From contig JAMXIF010001210.1 of the NCBI GenBank assembly GCA_028583685.1, positions 8,844,828 to 8,908,827 on the forward strand: a stretch of DNA of 64,000 nt, given 5' to 3'. Source of the DNA: Petaurus breviceps papuanus (lineage: Eukaryota; Chordata; Mammalia; Diprotodontia; Petauridae). This document shows positions 24,358-35,290 of this stretch, piece after piece. Numbering within the stretch: the first letter of the stretch is position 1; every line of letters begins with the position of its first letter. The position numbers were made by a program, and so were the translations under genes. A model generated the notes under the pieces. That model did no database searches, was not told where the DNA came from, and worked only from the letters and a program-made list of their open reading frames with translations.

Positions 24358-24449
<92 letters not shown>
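24358..24449. repeat. compound (GACA)n(GATA)n microsatellite
   Basis: About 11 perfect GACA units pass directly into about 12 perfect GATA units. The minus-strand frame (SIYLSIYLSICLSVCLS) is produced by this repeat. Confidence 0.98.
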
Positions 24450-24450
<1 letters not shown>

Positions 24451-24469
24451 ATGGCACATAATGAAATGG

Positions 24470-24760
24470 GCATCATCACAGAAGAAAGCCGGGAAGATTA
24501 ATAAGAACTGGGAAAAGATTCTTGTGAAAAGGTGGGATTTTAGTTAAGATCTGAAGGCAACCAAATGCCAGAAGGCAGAGATGAGAAAGGAGAGCATGGA
24601 AGTGGGAGGAAGGTCAGCTCTTGAGAATCATCAGTCAAGAGTCAAGAGTCAAGAGATGGAAAGTCAAGTGAAGAACAGCATGACCAGTGTCATTGGATTG
24701 CCCAGTATACAAAGGGGCAAAAAAGCATAAGCCAGGAAAGATAGGAAGATACTCTCTTCA
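24470..24760 (+). repeat. middle part of the long non-coding repeat
   Basis: GGTGGGATTTTAGTTAAGAT, GGCAGAGATGAGAAAGGAGA, GAACAGCATGACCAGTGTCA and TTGGATTGCCCAGTATACAA follow the expected order after the head at 23636. It also contains a local triplication of AGTCAAG near 24632-24655. Confidence 0.6.
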
Positions 24761-25134
24761 ATGTTGCAAATCACAACTATTCAATGATCCCATTTTGTGT
24801 AAATCTTATCTACATTCTCCCAGAAATTCTTCATCAAAACTGTATTATCATCATCAAAACAGCTATTCTGTTAAAGTTTACAAATCTTAAATCATCAATG
24901 TCTTCTCATCCACTGTGAACGTTTTCTATATTTTCCCATAATTCCTCTATCACGAATCTCCCTAACTTTCTGGGGATCTTCCTTTAGGGTTTCCTATGAC
25001 CTTTGAATGCCTCTGGAACATGTTATCCCTCATTGTAGTTATAGTATAGAACTTTCCTCTCCTTTCCTAGAGTTGTTCATATATCCTGAAACTTTGTGAC
25101 TTCTTCCGCTTAATAGGCTGCAGCAAGTGTTTGC

Positions 25135-25310
25135 TGGGGTCGGAGGATTATGGAATCATGGGATTTAGAGCTGGAAGGGACCTCAGACATCATCTGCTTC
25201 CATACCCTTACTTGACAGATAAAATAACAGATCTTGGAGGGTAATGAGACTTGCCTGCAGGTCACACACATAGCAATTCTACTAGAGTAACCCAGTGAGG
25301 TCATTTCATA
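25135..25310 (+). repeat. old MIR/L3-related repeat
   Basis: The GGAATCATGGGATTTAGAGC, TGGAAGGGACCTCAGACATC and GACTTGCCTGCAGGTCACAC motifs identify a common old mammalian repeat. I cannot separate MIR-like from L3-like origin. Confidence 0.55.
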
Positions 25311-27087
25311 GCCAACCAAGGAAATGTTCATGGAGTGCTCTACAAGGACCTTGCAATATTTCTTCTATTACATGGTTAGCACATGCTCACTGTGGCTTAC
25401 TTACATCAAGCTGGTTGCTCTAATATTTTGCTATCCTTCCTACCGATGCTCCAGTGGGTTCAGCCTGGGAAAGCAACCCTATGTGGCTCCTCCTTGCTGC
25501 TGAACTTATTCACTCTGACTTACAGGCATAGTTGATGAAACTGGACTCAGAGCTGCATGTAGGATATGTTCTCACAGCTGCATATTACCTAGAACAGAGA
25601 AAGGAAAGGACACAACAGAATTTTCTGTGTAATTACAGTCGAAATTATCCTTGTTTATAATTCATCAGATCCCATCAGAGTCTGTAGCTGAAAAAATACA
25701 AATGCAAATCCACACATACACATGCACACACACATACACATATATATCAAAAAATATATTTAAGCATGAAGCTCACATAGATGAATAAAACCAAACAATT
25801 AAAAGGCAGTTTTGATGAAAAGGCAACAGTAATTTATGCACTAAGATTGTACACAAACTTATTCATAAGCTGTTTATGCCAATTCTACTAAAGAACATAT
25901 AGTTATCTGAATGAATGCAATATCCCAAGATATCTATTCAATTCCCAATAAACTCAGCTCATTTAAAAGAAATGCATAGTTTAGTGTACCAAACAAGTTT
26001 GTCTATCTCTTCCCCTTCTAATTTTATACTGGCTAAGAGAAAAACAAGCAACTGTGTAAATGGCTATTAAGAATTTATTTAAAAATAATACAATAGGACA
26101 TTAAAATATCAGTATAGAAATATTAGTATTTCCACTATGCTAGTAATACTATTATTATATCAAGTCATACTAGAGTATTAGGAACTACTGACAATGATCT
26201 TCTTTTAATGCTATGACTCCTTGTGTGTTTCTAAAGTCCCAGTGAGCTTTGTGCTCATCTGTTCAGATACTTTAATAAATTAGAGAGCAGTCCATGAGCA
26301 GTGACTGTGGAAAGCTGTCATGTCTTGTCTTCTCAACAAAGCTCAGTGAATCTGCCTTATTTATCATCTCTTGGACTGTACTAGACAAAAATGGCCAAAT
26401 TAGCTTTTAGTGAGACTGAACTACAAGGAAAAGATGGAGGTAAAGAGAGACCTTTCTCATCAAGAAGGAATTCTTAGGGTCAGAGGCCCTTGAGTCTTCA
26501 TACTTGAGTATGTGTTCATGAGTCTTCATTAACAGGGGCTTTTAACTGGCATGTAATTTAAAAAAAAACACTTTCCATTCTACACTGAATAACACAATAT
26601 TAACTTTGAATCCTCATTCTAGCTGACCAAACCAGCATTTTATTTAAGGCAACTAAGGGCTGCTGAAAAGGTCTTGTTTTCTTTGGCCTTGCAGGTCTTG
26701 ACACTGCTTCCTTCAAACTTGGCATATTGGCTCTTTCTCCTCTTTCCATTTTTAAGGTCTACTTCATTTACATATCAGAGTGTATTGAGAAGATTCCTCT
26801 TAGCTCCCTTGACCCTAATTAACTGGAGTTTTGCCCTTTACTCCCTTCAGGGAAAAATGCTGTCACAGGAAGGAAAGACTGAAAACTCCAGTGAACTGAA
26901 AAATTCACCACAACCCTAAACAAAGTAAACATGGATAACAAAGAGTAGTTCTACAAAATAGGCCCAAGTCCTTAAGAAAATCAGTTTGTTGTAAACAATG
27001 GTTTCAATAACAATCTACAACCATAGAATTCTTGACCTATAGTTTCTTAGAGTTGCTAACTGATTTTTTGTTGTAATTACTGACTGT
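25311..27087. other. gene-free stretch
   Basis: No gene recognised. A short CA-rich run sits at 25708-25745. The plus-strand frame 26674-26919 (81 residues, hydrophobic) shows no recognisable family. Confidence 0.5.
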
Positions 27088-27290
27088 TTATAATAGTAAT
27101 TGACATTTATAAATCCCATGAGACTTTGCATTTCAAACTCAGAAAGTACAGATATTATTATTCTCACTTTAAATATGAAAAAAAAAATCCCATAGAGGTT
27201 AAGTGACTTGGTCACAGCTACTTGACTGATAAATATAAGAGGCAGTTCTTGACTCTTTCCAATATTCTATACACAGCTCCATGATGATCA
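27088..27290 (-). repeat. MIR-type SINE
   Basis: Reverse order of a MIR: TAATTGACATTTATAAATCC, then TATTATTATTCTCACTTTAA, then GAGGTTAAGTGACTTGGTCA. Confidence 0.6.
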
Positions 27291-27479
27291 GTGCAAAAGT
27301 TCAAGGATGTATGAAGCGGATGTATTTTTTTTTATATTTGCTAGCTTTCTTCTGCCATGTTGTATAATTAATATGTGTTATAGGAAGGCCAATTAGTTCT
27401 GCATTCTGTAACTATTTGATCATTACCCTTTTGTGGTTTTATTTAAGAGGCATCTATGGAGCATGAGGAGAGCACTTGA

Positions 27480-28060
27480 GGAGAGGACTAAACCACACCA
27501 TGAGTTATGTGCCCAATTTTGGACACCAGTGTTTAATAAGACAGGTTTTATTAGACAGTCAGGTCCTAGAGTCTGGAAGAACTGAGTTCAAATTCAGCTG
27601 CCGGCATTTACTAGCTGTGTGAGCTGTGTGAGCAGCTGGTTGCTTCAGTTTTCTCATCTGTAAAATGATAACAACATCATCTACCTCCCAGGGTTGTTGT
27701 CAGGATCAAATGAGATAATGTTTGTAAAGTGCTTTGCAAACCTCTTATCATAAGATGGAGAATGTTCAGAGGAAGGCAACCAGTATGGTGAATGGCCTTA
27801 TGTGTATCCAACATGAGGATAATTTGAAGGAATTGGTATTGTTGGACTAGAAAAGTCTCAGGGGCTCAGGTTGTCTGTCTTCAGGTATTTAAGAAGCTCT
27901 AGAGGAAGAGGGATTATACTTGTCCTTTTTGATAATGGTGGAATAGAACCAAAAATATTAAACAGAAATTACAAGAGGGAAATTTAGCCTTGATGGTAAG
28001 AACAATTCCTGAAGAAGTACAGGTACATAAAACCAGAACCTCCTTAATTAGAAATTCACA
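27480..28060 (+). repeat. L3/CR1-type LINE fragment with nested SINE
   Basis: GTGCCCAATTTTGGACACCA, then (after a SINE) AGGAAGGCAACCAGTATGGT, GGATAATTTGAAGGAATTGG, TTGTCTGTCTTCAGGTATTT follow L3/CR1 3' order. A SINE at 27566-27752 interrupts it. Confidence 0.65.
27566..27752 (+). repeat. MIR/MAR-type SINE nested in L3
   Basis: GAACTGAGTTCAAATTCAGC, TCAGTTTTCTCATCTGTAAA, CAGGGTTGTTGTCAGGATCA and GTAAAGTGCTTTGCAAACCT follow the SINE order. L3 sequence resumes after it. Confidence 0.75.
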
Positions 28061-28380
28061 AGATCATAGACTGAGAGATGGAAGGGACCATAAAAACCAG
28101 CTAGTGCAACTATTTAGTGTATTGACAAGTAACTGAGACCTAGGAAATATAAGTGTCTTTTCCAAAGTTACAATCTTGGTAGCAGCAGAGCTAGAATTCA
28201 ATCCCAAGTACTCTAATTCTACATCTGGATATTTTCCATCACCCCAAGGGATCTCCAAGCAGAAGTTTGTTGATCTTTTGCCAAACATGTGTTATCGAGA
28301 GTTTCTTTCAGGTAGTTATTGAACTGGAAAGTCACTGATGTACCTTCCAACTCTCAAATTCTATAAGTCTATGATTCATC
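28061..28380 (+). repeat. old MIR/L3-related pieces and L3 3' end
   Basis: ATCATAGACTGAGAGATGGA with GGGACCATAAA at 28061-28290 resembles the element at 25135. It is followed at about 28330-28380 by ACCTTCCAACTCTCAAATTC, the usual L3 3' end motif. Confidence 0.5.
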
Positions 28381-28401
28381 AGTGAATAGGTCACTATAAT
28401 A

Positions 28402-28922
28402 TTAATGGGATATGAGATCTTCCCTGCCCATTAATAGGCCTCATGTGGAGACAATTTAGGGAAGCTTGCAGGAAAGCTTTCACACATTTTGCTAATTTCC
28501 AATTAGGCACTGAGTCACTGAGGGTTGTGATGCCCTCTGCCTCTGAGAAGCATATATATTCTGCATTGGTATTTTGCTTTGGGGGCTGGCTTATGAGAAG
28601 GATATTATAATTCCCTGGTTGAGATTCTGAGTGGCTAAATGTTCAGAGATCCCCTACTGATCAGTAGGCTCTCTCAATCTAGGGTTGTATGTAAAGTGTA
28701 TTGTTGATTCAGGCAGTCAGAGCCCTGTCTGTTGGTCTTTATTTCTTTGCTTGTATTTTCTCTGTTTATATTTTCCCTGAAGTTCATGGTGCTGACTTTT
28801 CCCCTGAACTAGTAAATGTATTTAAAAAATATTGTTGACCCCTTAAATAGCTATCTTTCCTAGTAAAGCAGATCTAAGTACCTGTGCTAGCAGCATCCTG
28901 GGTATCAGGGTGGTTGCTACTA
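28402..28922 (+). mobile_element. solo LTR, family B, copy 1
   Basis: It is collinear with the LTR at 31512-32086 and the reverse of 60310-60822. Shared landmarks are a GAGATCTTCCCTGCCC-like 5' part, a TATATATT box, a GTCAGAGCCCTGTCTGTTGG segment, and an AGCAGATCTAAGTACCTGTG 3' part with a GGTTGCTACT end. No clear TSD. Most diverged of the three, so probably the oldest copy. Confidence 0.7.
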
Positions 28923-29078
28923 GTCACCCAATTGGATTAATGGCAGAGTAGGAATTAGACTGTGGATCTCTTTACTATCTTGTGCTTTTTCTAAAATACC
29001 ATGTTGACGGGTTGCCTTAAAACAAAACAAACCTGACAATAGTATATATTAATATTAGACAAATCATCTCTATTTTTA

Positions 29079-29382
29079 TTTTTTTTTTAAGAAATCGGGA
29101 TTAAGTAACTTGCTGAAGGTTACATGGCCAGTTATTTCTGGGTGTGGTGCTGAGTGCCTGAGCCCGGGATTCGATCTCCAGGTCATCCCAACACTGGAGC
29201 CGGTGCTCTTACTCGCTGAGCCACCTGGCCGCCCCTAAGCAATTGGGGTTAAGTAACTTGCTCAAGGTTACACGGCCAGGTGTTTCTGGGTGGGTGCTAA
29301 GTGTCTGAGCCTGGGATTCGATCTCCAGGTCTTCTCAACACTGGAGCCAGTGCTCTTACTTGCTGTGCTACCTGGCCGCCCC
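29079..29382 (-). mobile_element. dimeric SINE, locus 2
   Basis: This has the same head-to-tail monomer pair as 22832-23136. The 5' monomer (minus strand, about 29236-29382) again carries TAGCACAGCAAGTAAGAGCA, and the 3' monomer carries TGGCTCAGCGAGTAAGAGCA. An 18-base perfect TSD, AAATCATCTCTATTTTTA, lies only outside the pair (29061-29078 and 29383-29400). The poly(A) tail is the T run at 29079-29088. Confidence 0.92.
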
Positions 29383-29524
29383 AAATCATCTCTATTTTTA
29401 AAATAGGACTGGAGCACAGTTTTCTAGAAATAAGAGCTTTAATACTGTGACAAAGAAGGTTGCTTTATTCATAATAATGGCCTTTCAATAAAAGAAATGA
29501 ATACCCACAAGGTCACCTGAAGAT

Positions 29525-29695
29525 CAAAATGAGTAAAACTCATTTGCCTCAATTTCCTCAACTGTAAAAATTAGGATAATAATAGCTTCTACCTCAAAGG
29601 ATTGTCATGAAGATTAAATAAAAAGATATTTGTAGAAAAAAAAGTGCTTAGGACAGGACCTGGTACATAGTAGTCTCAATAGAAATGCTTTTGAA
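29525..29695 (+). repeat. MIR-type SINE, 3' part
   Basis: GCCTCAATTTCCTCAACTGT, then TCAAAGGATTGTCATGAAGA, then GACCTGGTACATAGTAG give the MIR/MAR 3' order. Confidence 0.65.
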
Positions 29696-29700
29696 ATGCC

Positions 29701-30879
29701 TTTGATTCTATTTTTCTGTTTTTTGAATGGAGAAAATAATACCTGCCCCTAGGTGCTTCTGTGGCAATAAAAGTAGACAAATGCTTATGTGCTTACGTGT
29801 TTTGAAATCTTAGAATTAAAACCTAAAACATTAGGTTCATGGTTATTATTTTTAAAGGGTTTTTTTTAGTATATATTTATGGCTTTTCAAAAAAGTTCAT
29901 TATCATAATCATCATCGTTATTATTAGTGCTATTTCTGAGTTTCTTCATTTTGCTATTACACTAAATGATACTAAAGAATGCTTGATGGGCATGTGATCA
30001 TTTCTGCAACATGTCAGTTCCCATGCTAAAATGATGACCACTCCATGTGGTGGCTATGAAGAGGTGTGCTATCCAGCAAGGAGTCCCTCTTTATATAGAG
30101 GATAAATGAGAGAGGGGTACTTGACCACCCACGGTTTGGCAGGCACTGTGGGACCTCATAGTTCATCCTTTCTGGTATCATTTTCACCTTTCTAGTTACC
30201 TTGGATTATTGACATCCTCCAGTATGCTCAAGACTGAATTGGTACTGCCCTGCATCCTTATTGAAAGACTAAGGCAGGGCCAAGAAAACAATAGTCACAA
30301 GAAATGCAATAACATAAGTGGAAAGAACTTCATACCAAGTAATCAAAAGTGAATGCAACAAATTACAAAGCAGAATTCAGTTTGAGAAGGACACCCCAAC
30401 ATATGATTTCTTGGAAGTAAAAGGTCCACAGGTATTACATATTGCACATGTTTCTTGAACATCTATTCTTTTTCAATGTATAGATCAGTTATGCTGATTT
30501 GTTTTTTCCTCCATTAAAAACTAGTTTGTTACATGGGATGACTCTATGGGAGGGGGAAGGGGAAGAATACTGGGAATAGCTATGATAATGTAAAATAGAA
30601 AACATCACTAAAGTATTAAAAATAAAACTCCTCAAGGGTTTTAAGGGTCATAACCCTGTGGAAAGGAAATGTATTTCTTCTATTCACCACTTTAGCTCTT
30701 GAGCCCTCATTCAATATGTTATCTATCTATAAAACTAGTCACTCATAATAATGACATTAACAATTATCTCAAACATTTACTTAATAAGACAAAATAAATA
30801 TTATAGATATTAATATTTGAACACTAGTGCCTAAATAATGAAATAGGTTACAACACAGATATATACCTGGGTCACACTC
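29701..30879. other. gene-free stretch
   Basis: No gene, RNA gene or repeat boundary recognised; AT-rich sequence with no long open frame. Confidence 0.5.
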
Positions 30880-31220
30880 CATCTCTTAGTTCCTTGCATT
30901 TTCTCTGTCTGTCCCCTCTGCCTGAAATGCATGCTCCCTCCTCATTTTTGTCTCCTGGTTTCCCTGGCTTCTTTCAAGTTCCAGTTAAAATCCCACCTTC
31001 TACATGAAGCCTTTTTCAATCCCTCTTAATTCTAGTACCCTTCCTTTGCTAATGATTTCCTTTTTATCCTGCATATAACTTACATGTACGTGTTGTATCC
31101 CTATTAGGCTAAATTTCCCCAAGGGTAGAGACTGTCTTCTTCCTTTCTTTGTGTTTCTGGTGCTTAACAAAGTTCTTGTCACTTAGTAGGTACTTAAGAA
31201 ATGCTTATAGACTCACTGAC
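30880..31220 (+). repeat. L2 LINE 3' region
   Basis: Clear L2 order: CTGCCTGAAATGCATGCTCC, TCAAGTTCCAGTTAAAATCC, CTACATGAAGCCTTTTTCAA, GTAGAGACTGTCTTCTTCCT and a TAGTAGGTACTTAAGAAATG tail. The best preserved L2 in the window. Confidence 0.8.
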
Positions 31221-31511
31221 TGGAGAATAGACATACATTTATAAGAACATGGAGTGGAAACTCCTAAGTGAAGAAAATCCTACTATTAAGGTAACTTGAA
31301 ACTCAGCTGCAGGTTTCAATGGGACTGTTCCATTCAGAGACATTTGCAGTACACACAATTATTTCTATGATCATCCCTTGGCTTTTGTTCCTCACTACTC
31401 TTCAGCCAGAGAAATGCTCTATTTGCACACAGCCTTTATAAACTCTGTAACCAGCACCCTTAAAAAGGATGTTTTGAAAATGTTTCTCTTCATGTAAATG
31501 GCAGCTCTAAG

Positions 31512-32086
31512 TGTTATGGGAATGAGAATCTGAAGATAATCCCTGCCCCTTGGCCCTTTGATAGGCTTAAGTAACTCTAAGAACCGTCCTTGATTTGAGA
31601 ATATACTCTGCCCTATAATAGGCTGAATATGCTCACCTGGAGCCTATAGAAGGAGGCTAGTTTTTCAGGAATGCCCACACCTTGTTACTTTGTGATTGGG
31701 CAGTGGGTCAAGAGGGTTGTGATGGTCTCTGATCCAGGAGAAGGCTATATATTTGCTTTGGGGCTCATTTGGGAAGAGTTGTGTGATGTGGCCAGATGAG
31801 ACTCTGGGCAGCTGTAAAAGGCCCCTGGCTTTGAAAACTCAGACATTGGTGCTTCCCTCTCTGGTAACTAGATATGGTTGTAATGGTCAGACAGTGGTAA
31901 GCCCTGTCTGCTGATCTGTCTCTCTGTCTGCTTGTAACTTCTGTTTGCATTCTGTTTGTATTCTCTGATATTTGATTGATTAAAGTAAGAATGTTAACCC
32001 ATTTTGTGTTGCTTTCCTTTAAAAAAGAAGATTTAAGAACCTATGCTAGTAGCCACCCTGGGTGTGCTAGGGTTCTTCCTGCTACA
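31512..32086 (+). mobile_element. solo LTR, family B, copy 2
   Basis: Starts TGTTATGGGAATGAGAATCT and ends CTGCTACA, giving TG...CA ends. The flanking pentamers CTAAG (31507-31511) and TTAAG (32087-32091) differ at one base. A GCTATATATTTGC TATA-like box lies near 31744 and a TGATTGATTAAAGTAAG segment near 31973. No internal region adjoins it. The 5-bp TSD suits a class III (ERVL/spuma-like) retrovirus, but class is unproven. Confidence 0.8.
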
Positions 32087-32091
32087 TTAAG

Positions 32092-32677
32092 CCAATGAAA
32101 TGCAAAGCTCATCAAATTGACTAATTTCTGAGCTATGAACACCAGCCAAGTACGACCGATCTTCATGCTGTGCTTTTTGATTTGACCAGGGCTCATAGTA
32201 ACATAGTTCAGGTTAAGATGGTTTTATAGGATACCATAGCAATATCCTCTCTGTTTTTCCTTCTGGATCCAGAGGTGGCAGTAGAGAGCAATTAACCTAA
32301 CCATGGAACTCAGGGCCAATGGTGTCAGTTCTCTCTGCCCACTCTGGAATGTCTCAGCTGAAGAGGTCTCAGCTAAGTCCCTCTAATTGCCACACGTCCT
32401 AACAGAGTATCTTTTCAGCCCCTTTCTATGTCTTCACTTCAGAGTCCCAGGCTCCTCTTCCATTGCCATCACTTTCTTCTCTTGTCCTCCTAGATTTCTC
32501 ATAATTCAATGGCTTATTATATGAGAGACTAGATTCTTAGGAACCCATCTTTTACTTAAAAAAACCACAACTCCCCAAATTTTGCCTATCAGACTAATAG
32601 TCCTTTTTTAATTAAACCGGACTCTGTAAATATTTATATGATTCCTCATTTTCTTAGTTTCACTTTACTCACATAAT
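32092..32677. other. gene-free stretch before hairpin
   Basis: No gene recognised. GC-balanced sequence at 32160-32460 with no open frame of note. Confidence 0.45.
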
Positions 32678-32769
32678 GTATATATGCAAATTAGGAGAGA
32701 TACCCATTAATGGTATTTGGCAGTAATTAATACCCATTAATGGGTATCTCTCTTAATTTGCATATATAC
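32678..32769. repeat. near-perfect inverted repeat (hairpin)
   Basis: The 36-base left arm (32678-32713) and right arm (32734-32769) are inverted complements with one mismatch, around a 20-base loop. The arms start GTATATATGCAAATTA and include the small palindrome CCATTAATGG. It fits a MITE-like foldback or a recent templated inversion. The 86-residue plus frame that begins inside it is not a gene. Confidence 0.92.
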
Positions 32770-32827
32770 AGTAGTCTGTCTTTTTGGTGCCCTTTACACT
32801 GCCTTTCTTCACACTCATATGTCTCAC

Positions 32828-32945
32828 ATTTTTTTTTAAAGCAATCGAGGTTAAGTAACTTGCTCAAGGTTACATGGCCAGTTATTTTGTGTGGGTGCCA
32901 AGTATCTGAGGCCAGAACCTATCCCAGGTCTCATGATGGCGGGGC
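32828..32945 (-). mobile_element. CORE-type SINE, incomplete at its head
   Basis: Poly(A) tail as T-rich DNA, then GTTAAGTAACTTGCTCAAGG and CTGAGGCCAGAACCTATCCC; the tRNA-like head is missing or degraded. Confidence 0.8.
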
Positions 32946-33061
32946 CAACACGCTTATCAATTTTTTAATAAACAAAAGATCTTTCCCTAATTCTTTATAA
33001 CATTATACTTTCCTCTACATAAGTGATGCAACACTCTACTTTGTTAATAAAGATATCCAAG

Positions 33062-33207
33062 GGGCAGCCAGGTGAGTAAGAGCACCGGCCCCAGAGTCGG
33101 GATAACCTGGGATCAAATTCGGGCTCAGATATTTAGCACCACACCCAGAAATAACTGGCCGTGTAACCTTGAGCAAGTTACCCCCAATTGCTTTAGAAAA
33201 AAAATAA
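33062..33207 (+). mobile_element. CORE-type SINE with perfect TSD
   Basis: Plus-strand copy starting GGGCAGCCAGGTGAGTAAGA and ending CAATTGCTTTAG plus A-rich tail. A 16-base TSD, AATAAAGATATCCAAG, lies at 33046-33061 and 33208-33223; the last G may belong to the element. Confidence 0.92.
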
Positions 33208-33381
33208 AATAAAGATATCCAAGTCCTCAAATCTATGCTATAAATCAAACTGTCTAATATACCATCTGAAAGCTGTTTCTTCAAATCCAATTTATTAGTT
33301 TGTATTAAAATGATATTCTTTATCTACTAATATTAGATATCAAAATATGAATCTATAAAAGGACAATACCTCCCAATCTTT

Positions 33382-33537
33382 TTTTTTTTTTAAAGCAATT
33401 GGGGTTAAGTAACTTGCTCAAGGTTACAAGGCCAATTATTTTTGGGTGTGGTGCTAAGTATCTGAGCCCAGATTTGATCCAGGTCATCCCAACACTGGAG
33501 CTGGTGCTCTTACTCGCTGAGCCACCTGGCCGCCTCT
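33382..33537 (-). mobile_element. CORE-type SINE with TSD
   Basis: Minus-strand copy, head GGCGGCCAGGTGGCTCAGCG. Flanks ATACCTCCCAATCTTT (33366-33381) and ATACCCCCCAATCTTT (33538-33553) match at 15 of 16 bases. Confidence 0.92.
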
Positions 33538-33829
33538 ATACCCCCCAATCTTTGACAAATAATGTGAATCTCTTCCTTTACATACATCTCTTTCATCATT
33601 AATTGTTGTTTATGAAAAAAGCCTTAATGAGATGTGTGACTTACACAATTATTTCCCAAGTCCTCTTCATTCTACCACTCTAACATATCACACTTCTTTC
33701 TACTTTAGTTTACTCCTAAGACCTCTATTCTAATCCAGACTCACATGACTTCCAACATGAAATAACTTCTAAATCTGAATCTTCCCCTTTTGTTGTTCCA
33801 TCCTCCAATCAACACTGCAAATTACTGTC

Positions 33830-33985
33830 AAATTAATATTTCTCAAATGCAGATCTAACTTTGATCTGATAGACTTAAAACACAACTCTCCCCTACTCAG
33901 AAACCTTCAGGAGCTCTCTATTCCCCTCCAGGATAGAATGTAAAAACTAACCTCTAAAGGCCTCTCCAGTATGGCGTCTGCCTAG
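33830..33985 (+). repeat. L2 fragment
   Basis: CTTTGATCTGATAGACTTAA, then CTACTCAGAAACCTTCAGGA, then CCTCCAGGATAGAATGTAAA is the L2 segment that precedes the 3' region. Confidence 0.65.
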
Positions 33986-34560
33986 GGAGAGAAATTATTA
34001 TTACAAAACCAATTATTAGTGACATCCAGGTTTTGTTTTGTTTTTCCTTTTTCCTATTTCCTCATTGAAAGTCTAGTCTTTCAATGAGATTTCCGAACTT
34101 GCCCCCAAATTTACCCCACCTAGACCATCTTATCTAGGTAGAGTTGTTTCTCACCTAACTAGAAAAACTTTACAAAGAGTTTAATCAGGTTTAATTCTCG
34201 CCCATTGCGTTCTACTCAGGCTTGGGGGTGGGAATGGGGGGAGGTAGATCCTTTGTCTAGATTGCCTAAGGCTGAGGGTGATCTAGGAGTAAGTGACAAT
34301 AAGTTGTATTCCCCCAGTTCTCATTATTATAGGTCCACCTCTCATTATCATGTTCATTTTCTCATTAATTATTAACCAGTTGGAGTTGATTGTCATCTGT
34401 TGGGAGCACCCATTCTTCCAAGGGCAGATAAGCATCAACAGGCTGCCATGGTCCATCTTTGCTTCATGAGAGACCCTTTTATTAATTGTCCACTAGCCAT
34501 AATTAATAAAATTGTTGTTAATTATCCAGAAACTATGTCTTAAAATTTTATACATCACAT
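33986..34560. mobile_element. possible LTR
   Basis: LTR-like composition with an AATTAATAAAATTGTTG poly(A)-signal-like region near 34500 and a TGTTGGGAGCACCC word at 34399. No TSD or second copy was found in the window, so this is tentative. Treated as an old fossil. Confidence 0.3.
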
Positions 34561-34734
34561 TAGCTTTATGTGCATTTCATATTACTCCACTTTCCACAGT
34601 CATTTCAAGTTAAACTGACCTATTTGTCAATGTTCCATCTCCCACCTCTGAGCCCTTGAACAAGTACATCCTACTCCCCCCACACTCCATGTCTAATATG
34701 TACTCCCCTTTGCGAGGAATAGAGAGAATCGCAG

Positions 34735-34990
34735 ATGATAAAAGTAGATAATTTTGATTACATAAAATTAAAAAGATTTTTGCAAAAACAAGGCTAAAAG
34801 AGCTAAGATTAAAAGGAAACAATTAAGTGGGTGAAAAGTGTGGCAAGCTTCTTTGATCAAGGTCTCATTTCTAAGATACAGAAGGAACTAATTCAATATT
34901 ATAAGAAAAAGAGAATTCCCGAATGATAAATGATCTAAGGATATGAAGAGAGAGAAGAAATCCAGGCTATCTATATTCATATGAAAAAAA
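34735..34990 (+). mobile_element. L1 LINE fragment, ORF2 3' portion
   Basis: It reads AAAAGTAGATAATTTTGATT, CATAAAATTAAAAAGATTTT, CAAGGTCTCATTTCTAAGAT and GATATGAAGAGAGAGAAGAA in the order of the L1 ORF2 C-terminal region. Truncated at both ends, not functional. Confidence 0.75.
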
Positions 34991-35290
34991 AATTCCACTT
35001 AAATGTTTACCTTCTTTCAAAGCACAACTCAGATGCCATCTCTTACATGAGGCCTTTCCTGATTCCCTGATTACCGTATTTCTTTCTTTTGAAATTACTT
35101 TGTACTAATGTATAATTTATACTTACTTATCTTTATATGTTTCATCCCTTCAGAAGAATATGAGCTGCTTCAAGGCAGCAAGTGTTTAATATTTAGTTTT
35201 GGATCCCCAAGCCTTATATGTCCCACCGTGTCTTGTACATAGTAGATGCTTCATATATCTTTGTGGAGAGGAATTTATTGATGATTGATC
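34991..35290 (+). repeat. L2 LINE 3' region
   Basis: GCACAACTCAGATGCCATCT, CATGAGGCCTTTCCTGATTC, CATAGTAGATGCTTCATATA in L2 3' order. Confidence 0.7.

Noticed and set aside
24180-24479. 99-residue frame with YLSIYLSI repeats, or a CRISPR-like array
   Set aside because: It is a GACA/GATA microsatellite with 4-base units and no spacers.
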